IMG/VR virus record: IMGVR_UViG_3300035180_000594
Location: 1 to 25,297 of that record
From: a virus
DNA length: 25,297 bases
Reading direction: 5' to 3' (one strand)
Of this stretch, positions 4,841 through 12,587 are shown piece after piece (the stretch's first letter is position 1; each line of letters starts with the position of its first letter). A program made the position numbers and the translations under genes. The notes under the pieces are model-generated. The model was not told the origin of the DNA and made no database searches. It saw only the letters and a program-made list of their open reading frames with translations.

Positions 4841-7800
4841 GTTACCGCCGCCGCCCGTTCCGCCGCCCGTTCCGCCGCCCGCGGCACCCGTGATACCTGA
4901 CGGCCAAGACGTGCCGTTGTCCGTGAGCGCGGTGCCAGCAGTCCAACCGGACGCCGAGTAGAAGCAGTGGGTGTCGCTCGATCCCGACGCGCCGTAGAGC
5001 GTGACCTTGCACGCCGGGACTCCTGACAGAAGCGCCTCAGCGATAACCTGTGTGGCATAGGACGCGTTCCCAGCATCCGAATCACTCGTCGGGTTGTAGT
5101 AAATGCGGTCCCCAAGCGGGCAGTAGTAGACGCCATGTGTGGTCAGCGCGGCCGTTGTGCCCGCGGCAGACTGGCTGAACAACTCGATCTTGGCATAGGA
5201 GAGTCCATCCAGATTGTCCGTGTATGAACTCGGCGCCAGCTTGAGATCCAGGCGACCTGTGTAGGGGCTAGCCGTCTGGTAGAGCGTTGGAGTCACTGTG
5301 AGCCGCGAGATGTTGGGGCGTCCGCCATTGGTGCCAGGGTCGTTACTGCCCCGATAGAAGCACCGGAAGGACGTGCCGGTCTGCCCATTGTCGCCGATGG
5401 CGCTCATGGCACGGGCAGTGAGTCCAGACAACTGGTAGCCCATGAGGTTGACACCATAACCAAGCTCTACTTGCGCGGTGAATGTTGCGCCGCCAAGCAA
5501 GGTCGAAGTAAACCCTCCTGCGCTGATCCTGAATCCGATGGGTGGCGTGGTGGCCGTGCCCGGCGTGTATCCGCTCGCGTCCGAGCCGCTCCGCATGTCC
5601 AGCGAGTAGAGCAGCGGCACCCGCGCCACCAGGGCCTGGAGCGTGCCGTCCACGATCATTGAGGCGTCGGCCATGCGGCGAGCATAGAGGTTGTCAAGGC
5701 GGCACCCAGGAGCGGACGAGTCACAATAGAACTCAATAAACGCTGCCTGGGGGGGAATCGTTACCGTAAATGAAACTTTCTGGTAGGTTGTATTTGTGAA
5801 TGAAACACCAACCCAGTTCGCATAGCTCCAGTCTGCATTGGATATTCTGGAATAAAAAGCCCCGGTTCCAGAATCTACGCAAGCCATAGCCTCTGCGTAG
5901 AATTGATCTCCAGGATTGCAGGGGATACGGGCAGTATAGAACCCTGGTCCGCGCCGGTAGGTGCCGGAGTAAGGCCGATCCGAAGAGAGCCCAGCAGCCT
6001 CATAACTCCCTGCCGGAGGGTTAGGCATCTCGCTATTGCCGTTCGGGATCAGGTTGTCGAAGTTTGCGACCGACAACTGGTTCGCAAACAACTGCCCGAA
6101 TAGCCCCGTTGTCGCCACCAGCACATCGGTCCACGCCGTACCTGCCGCGTTGACCTGCACCGTGCGGGCGTCCGTGGTGATCGCATAGTAACCAGCGGGA
6201 TAGCTCGCGTTCGGGAGCGCGGGCTTCGACGCGTAGGCCCACGCGACTTGATGCGGCTGTGAAGCGAGTTGAGCGGCGTTTGCCTTGTTCGTGGCATCCG
6301 TCGCCGCCGTGCTGATAGCATTCTGCGCCGTGCCCACCGCGATGGCATTCCGCAGATCGGCGGCTGCATTCTTCACGGCGGTCCACTTCGGGTTCCAGAG
6401 GGCCACGCGATTACCGGTGCCGAGCGATGTGGTTCCGCCTAGGGAGTTCCAGGCCGTGGGGCTGGTGAGCGTGGACAGGTAGGACATCAGCGCGGAATAG
6501 GCCGTGTCATAGGTGGAGTGGTTCGCGCCGTAGGCGTTGGCCTTCGCCACGAGGTCCGCGTTCTCACCCGTGACCGCGTTGTAGTCGATGATGATCTGCG
6601 GCTTCTCACCCGTGGTCAGGGTGTCGGGATCGTTGATCGTGTTGACGCCGGACTGGGCATTGGTTGCCAATCCACGAAGCACCGCTCCCTGCGCTGGCAT
6701 GGGACTGAGTGTGGCGATCCCATTGGTGACGGTGTAATCGGTGACAGTGACTGCGGCTGTGGTGGTGGGAATGCGGGAGGTCGCAAGGGTGCCAGCCTCA
6801 ACCTGAGTCATCCCAGCATAGATATACGACGCACCGTCGCCGGTGTAAGCCTGCACAGATGTTCCGTCGGAGGTTCCGATACCCGCGTTTATTGTGGTGG
6901 AGGACGCCGTCACTGTTTTGGTACAGAGCCACCAGCCACTACCAAGTGAAGTCATGGTTGGACTGCCAGATCCAGAGGCTACGCCATTGATTAAATCGTA
7001 GAACGCACTGGTGGTGTCAGTCGTGCTCCAGACCCATGCCTGAGCCCATGTTCTGGTCCCCGCTTTCGCCAAGAATGAAAGCGTGTATTGTGAGCCACTG
7101 ACGATACCGCCCACAGATTGCCATACCTTGTGTCCCCCACCGCCGTTTGTGCCGGTCCCCTCAACGATTTTGTTTCCGGTGTTACCGCCATCGGGCATCG
7201 TAATCTGGTTTGCGGTCGCGGTGCAGCCGTCTTGGGACCATGTGGCAGTGAAATTATTCGATTGACGGACCATATTCGTCCGCGCAGTCGCGTAGAGCGT
7301 CTGCGTGCCCTGCCAGTCCGTCTTAGTCACGGTAGGGCCAACATAGAGAAACTGACTGGTGGTGCCGTCGCCTACCGCCACGGGAATCAGTGCGGTGTTT
7401 CCAGTGGACTGTGCTGCGTCCACTGCGGCCTTCGTTCCAAGCACAACGGTATCAGGATCTAGTTGGACTGTTCCGTCAAGAGATCGCCAACTTGACTCAT
7501 TGCCGCTGTGATACACAGCCTGCACGGAGGCTTTGATATTGGCAATCGTAGTTGCAGTAGTGATACTTTTCACATAGCGATAATTCGTCAGTGTATTCGC
7601 TACAATCGCTCCCGGATCTATTTCAATAGGGGCAGTGATGTAGGATGAAACATCATTTGGGTCCGTGCCAGTATAGACTACTATCCTGAATATCCTCAGC
7701 GCGGCGGGGTAGGGCTCTGTGTGAGTCCAATTGAAATCCAGCCATTTGGGGCTGAGAAGTGTTGGACTTCCGCCCGCGCCAGGACCACCACTGGGGCCAA

Positions 7801-7843
7801 CACCGCCGCCGGCATCATTATCTGTTGGGTATGAGATAAGCAT
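4442..7843 (-). CDS. Large tail fibre / tail-tip protein with C-terminal Hint autoprocessing domain
   Basis: This is a modular protein of 1133 residues. After a Gly-rich leader (10-28) comes an FN3-like beta domain (about 33-130) like the repeats of lambda gpJ. A jelly-roll, carbohydrate-binding-like module follows at about 187-360, starting ARTNMVRQSNNFTATW. A helical stalk (about 405-530) resembles the DKLTPSEK stalks of J-type proteins. A second jelly-roll module lies at about 597-730 (NLIPNGNSEMPNPP), then a beta-rich region to about 980, a Gly-rich linker and a Hint domain from Cys1002 to the end. It probably binds the host receptor, taking the place of the C-terminal half of lambda gpJ, since the preceding J-type gene is short. 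AGGGG serves as ribosome-binding site. Fibre identity is inference from domains and position; the Hint domain is seen directly. Confidence 0.85.
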   Translation of the reverse strand: MLISYPTDNDAGGGVGPSGGPGAGGSPTLLSPKWLDFNWTHTEPYPAALRIFRIVVYTGTDPNDVSSYITAPIEIDPGAIVANTLTNYRYVKSITTATTIANIKASVQAVYHSGNESSWRSLDGTVQLDPDTVVLGTKAAVDAAQSTGNTALIPVAVGDGTTSQFLYVGPTVTKTDWQGTQTLYATARTNMVRQSNNFTATWSQDGCTATANQITMPDGGNTGNKIVEGTGTNGGGGHKVWQSVGGIVSGSQYTLSFLAKAGTRTWAQAWVWSTTDTTSAFYDLINGVASGSGSPTMTSLGSGWWLCTKTVTASSTTINAGIGTSDGTSVQAYTGDGASYIYAGMTQVEAGTLATSRIPTTTAAVTVTDYTVTNGIATLSPMPAQGAVLRGLATNAQSGVNTINDPDTLTTGEKPQIIIDYNAVTGENADLVAKANAYGANHSTYDTAYSALMSYLSTLTSPTAWNSLGGTTSLGTGNRVALWNPKWTAVKNAAADLRNAIAVGTAQNAISTAATDATNKANAAQLASQPHQVAWAYASKPALPNASYPAGYYAITTDARTVQVNAAGTAWTDVLVATTGLFGQLFANQLSVANFDNLIPNGNSEMPNPPAGSYEAAGLSSDRPYSGTYRRGPGFYTARIPCNPGDQFYAEAMACVDSGTGAFYSRISNADWSYANWVGVSFTNTTYQKVSFTVTIPPQAAFIEFYCDSSAPGCRLDNLYARRMADASMIVDGTLQALVARVPLLYSLDMRSGSDASGYTPGTATTPPIGFRISAGGFTSTLLGGATFTAQVELGYGVNLMGYQLSGLTARAMSAIGDNGQTGTSFRCFYRGSNDPGTNGGRPNISRLTVTPTLYQTASPYTGRLDLKLAPSSYTDNLDGLSYAKIELFSQSAAGTTAALTTHGVYYCPLGDRIYYNPTSDSDAGNASYATQVIAEALLSGVPACKVTLYGASGSSDTHCFYSASGWTAGTALTDNGTSWPSGITGAAGGGTGGGTGGGGNCPAPDVPLLMADGTEKPAGAIRIGDRVVAWDEAAGCECVEEVTHTSMSTNHRWLLVLSNGRSGRFAANHQFLLSDGRWQELQHLVHGDVLTNGLVVESARADVYGPVVKITINRVHTYTTLGVVSHNVKILS
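4848..4881 (-). repeat. 12-base tandem repeat coding the Gly-rich linker before the Hint domain
   Basis: The unit CCGCCGCCCGTT (plus strand) occurs 2.8 times in a row and encodes the GGGT repeats just ahead of Cys1002. Whole-unit gain or loss would change linker length by four residues without shifting frame. Confidence 0.75.
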
Positions 7844-7851
7844 GGACGCCC

Positions 7852-10164
7852 CTAAATCGGCTTGCTAGTTGTGACCGCAAGGGTGAGACTACCCGGCGTC
7901 GTGGCAGGAATGGTTAGAGAAGCCGGTGTTCCATTTGGATCAGCAATGGTCAACGACACCTCAGTGACGAAAGTGTTTGTGATACCAGCGAAGAAAGCCT
8001 GCACACGAACTCTATAGTCACCGGGAAGAACTTCGTCGGCTGATGCGGATGAGCCCGACACCTGCATCTGAACAAATGGCCTGTAGTCGCGAGAGTAGGC
8101 GCACTCATACCCCACCGCCATCGTATTATTCGGCCAAGATACATCCAACTGAATTGCCACACGAGAATTGAGAATCTTAACATACGAACTAGTCGTTACA
8201 GGGAAAGGGGCCGCTGCGGTCCGCTGCGTCAGTCCCCCTGACGCTGAGATACGAAGCCCGCTCTCGTAACTATACTTGGACGGATCATGCAGAAGTGCCG
8301 TGACCTCGTAATCTACCGGGCCTGATTCCTTAATGCTAAGAACTCGATACAGAGCCATATTCGTGGATAGTTGCAGAATCCACATCGTTTCTGGAATATC
8401 AGAAAATGGGGCGGATACAGTCAACGAATTCGTTGCTCCGGTGCCGTTGGTGACGGTTCTTGCTTCTACGGCACCACTCGGCAGCGTGCATTTGAGTGTA
8501 TAGGTTCCAGCTACCAGTGTGATTGTGTCGTCCAAAAGCACGGTTGACGCAGTGGTCCCGGGCAGCACACGTCCGCCCATGCGCGTTTTCCCCGCTCTGA
8601 ACGGATCGACTATCTGTATGATATCCCCAGGTCGGCAGGCCGCGCCCTCCATGCCTGCTTTGAATGTCACCACTTCTGTTTCAAGAAGTTCTGTAGCCAA
8701 GGTCCATAAACCGAGCCTTCTGGCCTGCCCCTGGCTGGTGCAACCAAATGCAGTCACCTGCGTTGGCTGGTAGCCATACCGGGCAATCCCAGCATCATCT
8801 TGGACGTATTCAACAGACTGCTGGTAGCCCATCGCTGGGTTAGTCCACGATACCAGCGCCGCAGTGTGGCGAGCTTTCTTCGCGGTGCCTGAATAAGAGA
8901 ATGCGCCGTCGTGGACATTGGCTGAATTGAAAATCATCACAGGAGACGCGTCTACATCAGCCACAGGGGTGACTAATCCGCCTGCGAAATAAGCCATGCC
9001 CCGAAAAATTGAAGCCATTGTCATTAGAACTTTGAGCGCATCCTCTTGTGCTTGGATAAATAGGTTGCACGAGAATCTTGGCTCCCACCCACCATTTCCA
9101 TCCGGAACAAGCGTTTCGTCACACAACTTTGAAATGTAGTATAGAGCCCACTTATCTAAAGAAGAAGCGTCTAAGTATGAGCCGGCTCCGTAGCGCGTGT
9201 TGGTCGCGATGTCGTAGAAAATCCACGCAGGATTACAGGTCCACGCCTCCGCCTCTTTGAACAGCCCATCCCACACACCCGTATAGATACCAGGAGTCCA
9301 GATACCTGTTGACTCATCAATGAACGCGGGGGTGTAGTTAGAAGGAATCTTCACCAATCGGAGATAGTATTCTGCTGAAAGCCGCGGAACGCTGCGGAAT
9401 TGCTTCGCATCTACTTTCAGTGCCATCATTGCGGTGTTGGGATACCGAAGCAAGGCATCTGTGATCTCTGTCAGTGACTTCCAATTAGTCAGATTCTGGG
9501 TGTAAGAATCAGGTGGATCTGCCGTGACACGAACTACTCTGATCTGCCACGCCCCCGTTCCGACATTGGGCAGGTTGATTCTGTACGACTTGACATACTC
9601 GTCACCAAACTTATCCCGAACGATGCCGTCCTTATCAAGCGGAACCTTAGTGAAGACACTGCCATTGTAGCCAGATCTGTATATCCAGATTTCAATCTGG
9701 CAGTATGAGCCAGTCTCGTTCCCAGTTGTCTTGTCTATTACTTTCAGTGTAGGAATTGAAATTGATACGCGAACAGCAGAAATATTCGGGGTGATCATCG
9801 TTCGCGTCTGTGGTGCAGCATGTGTCACAGCGCAGGGCAGATTCAATTCGGAAGTTCTAACGGCCTCCACGTCCGGGAAGTCTGGAATCATAGCTTGGTC
9901 GTTGTAGCCTGCGGTGAGCGCCAAGGCCACACCCTTGAAATTCATTCCGGAAGGTCCTTGAACGGGACTGTCATCTAAATAAACAGATTTAAGCCCATTG
10001 ACCAAACCTCCGATCGGGCCCTCGCACACTGCGACAAGCATCCTGGCCATCTCAACATTGGCGTCTGTTGCAAGACTTACGCCGCTGCCGACACCTCCAC
10101 CAGTGCCGCCACCGCCGCCGCCGCCGCCGCCGCCATCCACAGACCAAGAAATCATTGCAGACAT
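7852..10164 (-). CDS. J: Tail-tip hub / host-specificity protein J-like (short form)
   Basis: The 770 residues follow the lambda gpJ plan: a Gly-rich start (11-25), then MLVAVCEGPIGGLVNGLKSV (42-61), which matches the ICEGEIEGLVNGLKSIYLDG-type J opening. NPAWIFYDIATNTRYGAG at 311-328 is the hallmark of J family hubs. The C-terminal third is beta-rich and ends in FN3-like strands. The protein forms the central tip spike that contacts the host and closes the tail tube. At 770 residues it lacks the C-terminal receptor-binding half of lambda gpJ (1132 residues); the next gene seems to supply it. AGGAG sits 7 bases before the ATG. It follows I closely, as in lambda. Confidence 0.9.
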   Translation of the reverse strand: MSAMISWSVDGGGGGGGGGGTGGGVGSGVSLATDANVEMARMLVAVCEGPIGGLVNGLKSVYLDDSPVQGPSGMNFKGVALALTAGYNDQAMIPDFPDVEAVRTSELNLPCAVTHAAPQTRTMITPNISAVRVSISIPTLKVIDKTTGNETGSYCQIEIWIYRSGYNGSVFTKVPLDKDGIVRDKFGDEYVKSYRINLPNVGTGAWQIRVVRVTADPPDSYTQNLTNWKSLTEITDALLRYPNTAMMALKVDAKQFRSVPRLSAEYYLRLVKIPSNYTPAFIDESTGIWTPGIYTGVWDGLFKEAEAWTCNPAWIFYDIATNTRYGAGSYLDASSLDKWALYYISKLCDETLVPDGNGGWEPRFSCNLFIQAQEDALKVLMTMASIFRGMAYFAGGLVTPVADVDASPVMIFNSANVHDGAFSYSGTAKKARHTAALVSWTNPAMGYQQSVEYVQDDAGIARYGYQPTQVTAFGCTSQGQARRLGLWTLATELLETEVVTFKAGMEGAACRPGDIIQIVDPFRAGKTRMGGRVLPGTTASTVLLDDTITLVAGTYTLKCTLPSGAVEARTVTNGTGATNSLTVSAPFSDIPETMWILQLSTNMALYRVLSIKESGPVDYEVTALLHDPSKYSYESGLRISASGGLTQRTAAAPFPVTTSSYVKILNSRVAIQLDVSWPNNTMAVGYECAYSRDYRPFVQMQVSGSSASADEVLPGDYRVRVQAFFAGITNTFVTEVSLTIADPNGTPASLTIPATTPGSLTLAVTTSKPI
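10114..10134 (-). repeat. (GGC)7 trinucleotide repeat in the J-like gene
   Basis: Seven identical GGC codons lie within a run of ten glycines at residues 11-20 of the J-like protein. Such a run could slip during replication in whole codons, altering only the length of a flexible leader. Confidence 0.8.
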
Positions 10165-10173
10165 CTGATGCTC

Positions 10174-10881
10174 CTAGACGATGGCGGCGGGTGCGAGAGC
10201 CCACATCCAAGGCGCAGTTCTTCCATCGCCATTACGAGTGCCAATTTCATCAGCTGCCAGCCCACCCAAGCCATTCGGAGTCCACGACTCGCTGCAGATA
10301 CCTAGTGATACGAGGGCTCCGCCAACACGAAGTTTTCCGTAGCCCAGCCCGATAGGATTTCCCTGCCCGATTGTTAGATGTGGGGATGAAAAGGCAAAGG
10401 TCGGCTTATCCGCTGGGCCTTTGTCGTTGCTTCCTGCGTCAACGCTTTGGTTTCCCGCTAAGATCTGGGCCACACCCCCGAGAGCCATCGCCATTCCCAT
10501 ATTGATAGCCATAGCAGAAAGCCAGTTGTTCGCCGCCGCCTGATACCAGTAAGCTCCTGACCCACCTGTGAAGTAGACAAGAGCTATAAGCGCGACGCCC
10601 ATAAGGATCTGTCCGAAAATATTCTTTGCGCCTACGACACATGGAACAATCCGGATAGTCTCTCCACCGTGGGGCAGGAAAAGTTGCTCTTCTCCAAGAG
10701 ATTCTGCCCCGATGCGAATTCTGTATCCGTATTCATAATTGATCATTGCTTCTTTAAAGCCTTCAAGCTGGCAACTTAGAGCTCTAATTGCTTCCTGTGG
10801 GGAGCTCACAGCCAAGCGAAAACTTGCGCCGAACTTTGCGCGAAGGTGGCCATACAGTCTGATCTCAGTGGTTTCAGTCAT
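10174..10881 (-). CDS. I: Tail assembly protein I-like
   Basis: I start this 235-residue protein at ATG 10881, where it overlaps the K-like stop codon by 8 bases. A longer in-frame extension to 11082 exists but lies inside the K gene and has no family resemblance. The N-terminus MTETTEIRLYGHLRAKFGASFRLAV and the following SPQEAIRALSCQLEGFK match the lambda gpI family, whose N-terminus has a beta-grasp fold. A Gly/Ala-rich hydrophobic middle follows (about 88-145). In lambda, gpI is needed for tail-tip assembly but is not found in the finished virion. Gene order L-K-I-J supports the call. Confidence 0.88.
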   Translation of the reverse strand: MTETTEIRLYGHLRAKFGASFRLAVSSPQEAIRALSCQLEGFKEAMINYEYGYRIRIGAESLGEEQLFLPHGGETIRIVPCVVGAKNIFGQILMGVALIALVYFTGGSGAYWYQAAANNWLSAMAINMGMAMALGGVAQILAGNQSVDAGSNDKGPADKPTFAFSSPHLTIGQGNPIGLGYGKLRVGGALVSLGICSESWTPNGLGGLAADEIGTRNGDGRTAPWMWALAPAAIV

Positions 10882-11566
10882 GACGCACCGCCATCCTGGT
10901 CCTTCCCTGCCAGTGTCCATCATACTCGTCAATGCGAGAAAGACGGTTTGGCAGGTGATGAAGTATCCTACCATGCCCAACATAGATAGCGCAATGGCTA
11001 ATAGTTGGAGCCGCAACTTCCATGAGAAGCCCATCGCCCTCCCGCAGATCTTTGATGGGGATTTCGTAATAACCCGCCGCAAGAAGATTATCTAGATGAG
11101 GAGTTTCGCCGCGTTCCCAGAACTTATCACTGCGCAGAAAGTCTGGCAGTTCATGACCACTGGAAAGTGCATACCACTCTCGCGCAATTGACCAACAATC
11201 GTCCACGCCAAACACGAATTGCCGCCCCTCAATAGGCCGCCCAACTGGATCTATGCGGCTCCACGATTGGTTTGCATCAGTGACTACCCACCACGGCACA
11301 CCTGTCGCATTGCAACTTTTCACATCAGTGACGCCGGGGCTGACGTCACCACCGACATGGCTATGGATATACCCAATCAGTCTACCATCGTCCTGCGCGG
11401 CCACCAAACTATCAGGGCACAGATCAAGTTCATCTTCTACAGTTGAAAGATTCTTACATCTACGATACTCTGCGACGCCTTTGATATCAATGACGACGCC
11501 GACAGATTCCATGGGGGACATCTCCAGGGCGTGGATGTGAGCTTTTGATAGAAGTTCTGGTGTCAT
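10874..11566 (-). CDS. K: Tail-tip protein K-like: JAMM peptidase plus NlpC/P60 domains
   Basis: The chosen ATG (11566) overlaps the L-like stop as ATGA and gives MTPELLSKAHIHALEMSP, the usual start of this family; an upstream in-frame ATG at 11635 would overlap L by 73 bases. The 230-residue protein has an N-terminal JAMM/MPN metalloprotease domain with E20, H68-S-H70, S76 and D81 (IHSHVGGDVSPGVTD). The C-terminal NlpC/P60 domain has Cys124 (GVDDCWSIAREWY) and His191 (ISHCAIYVGHG). In lambda gpK the same pair acts in tail-tip maturation and possibly peptidoglycan passage. All catalytic residues appear intact. Confidence 0.92.
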   Translation of the reverse strand: MTPELLSKAHIHALEMSPMESVGVVIDIKGVAEYRRCKNLSTVEDELDLCPDSLVAAQDDGRLIGYIHSHVGGDVSPGVTDVKSCNATGVPWWVVTDANQSWSRIDPVGRPIEGRQFVFGVDDCWSIAREWYALSSGHELPDFLRSDKFWERGETPHLDNLLAAGYYEIPIKDLREGDGLLMEVAAPTISHCAIYVGHGRILHHLPNRLSRIDEYDGHWQGRTRMAVRHD

Positions 11567-12255
11567 CTCACTAACCCAGCGCCTGGAAATCCACCATAAG
11601 GAAGCGGCGTAGTCGGTCCGAAGTGCTGTAGACACCCGCCGTCGCCAGTTGCGTCGTTCAGAGTTTTATTACAAGTGGCCAGAGCTCCAGCATACCCGCA
11701 CTCATATCCTTTGTAAACCCAGGGACAGATAGTTGCCTGGATAACCCTGCGCGGAAGTTTGAGACCCTGCGCGTCCATCTTGCTGGCAAGCTCAAATGAG
11801 ATGAAATCCTTTGTTTCAAGGGCCTTGCGTTCTATGACGAATACGTCGTCAGGCAAGTAGGCATTAGGATTAGGGCTTGAACCTGTGGGGAGGAACTTGG
11901 CGAGCGTCCTCTTTCTTATGAGCGTCGCCCCTACCAAATCGTCGTAGTCTCGGATCATTAGCCCAATCAGGCCGTCAACAGCCGCAACTGTGATCTTTGG
12001 TCTGGGCAAGGTGCCCTTTCCGGTTATTTCAAATCCCTCTGCCTTGATCGGGAATGCCTGATAGGTGTTGTTCTGCCAGACGATGTTGGCCCACACATCG
12101 TTCGTTCCGGCGTGGAAATAAGTCAGACCCCCGCCGATGCTAGGATCACTAGCGTCGAGAACGAATAGTTCAATAATAGCGCCGGGATCAAGACTCGCTA
12201 TTTCCCGGCGCGGCGTGGGGTCAACATACCCTGGATCTAAGCGAGAAAGAGTCAC
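11563..12255 (-). CDS. L: Minor tail protein L-like, probable [4Fe-4S] protein
   Basis: The 230 residues match the lambda gpL family. The N-terminal part has SLDPGAIIELFVLDAS and the central FEITGKGTLPRPKITV, and the C-terminal part carries four cysteines, C177, C186, C195 and C208, in the pattern ICPWVYKGYECGY, ATCNKTL and GGCLQHFG. Lambda gpL binds a [4Fe-4S] cluster through four cysteines in this region, so the same is likely here (family knowledge). It ends in YGGFPG, also typical. The start is GTG and overlaps the M-like stop by 4 bases. It links the tape-measure end of the tube to the tip complex. Confidence 0.93.
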   Translation of the reverse strand: MTLSRLDPGYVDPTPRREIASLDPGAIIELFVLDASDPSIGGGLTYFHAGTNDVWANIVWQNNTYQAFPIKAEGFEITGKGTLPRPKITVAAVDGLIGLMIRDYDDLVGATLIRKRTLAKFLPTGSSPNPNAYLPDDVFVIERKALETKDFISFELASKMDAQGLKLPRRVIQATICPWVYKGYECGYAGALATCNKTLNDATGDGGCLQHFGPTTPLPYGGFPGAGLVR

Positions 12256-12584
12256 ATCGGCACCTGCTCAAATACACCAGAGATGGACACCTGATTGAAA
12301 CTATTCTCTGTGCGCTTCCAGTTGTCGCAAATGAACTTGTGCGAAGTTCCGTTCGGGGGAGTCCAGTCGAATGGAGTGGTCCCATACTGCGCTTCAAGAA
12401 AGGCTTCGATGGCGTCGGCCTCTGCGGTGGTCCGGTTATTGAACGAAACTGACCACTTGGCGAGGCTCGTGTTCAGTCCATCTCGAGCACGCTGGGCGTA
12501 GCCATCGCCGAACTGCGCTTTTATGACCCGCAACTTTTTGTCATCAGAAGCTCCAGATGATGGTAGCCAAGTGAAAGTAGCCAT
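12252..12584 (-). CDS. M: Minor tail protein M-like
   Basis: This 110-residue protein matches the lambda gpM family: an early VIKAQFGDGYAQRARDGLNT, WSVSFNNRT, then FDWTPPNGTSHKFICDNW. Its size is usual for the family. It lies between the tape measure and L as in lambda, and builds the distal ring of the tail tube to which the tip complex attaches. The 4-base overlap with L suggests coupled translation. Confidence 0.92.
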   Translation of the reverse strand: MATFTWLPSSGASDDKKLRVIKAQFGDGYAQRARDGLNTSLAKWSVSFNNRTTAEADAIEAFLEAQYGTTPFDWTPPNGTSHKFICDNWKRTENSFNQVSISGVFEQVPM

Positions 12585-12587
12585 GAA

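Noticed and set aside
10882-11082. N-terminal extension of the I-like protein by 67 residues
   Set aside because: It lies wholly inside the K-like gene, lacks family resemblance, and the ATG at 10881 gives the normal I start with an 8-base overlap.
11567-11635. N-terminal extension of the K-like protein by 23 residues
   Set aside because: It overlaps L by 73 bases, whereas ATG 11566 gives an ATGA junction and the usual family start.
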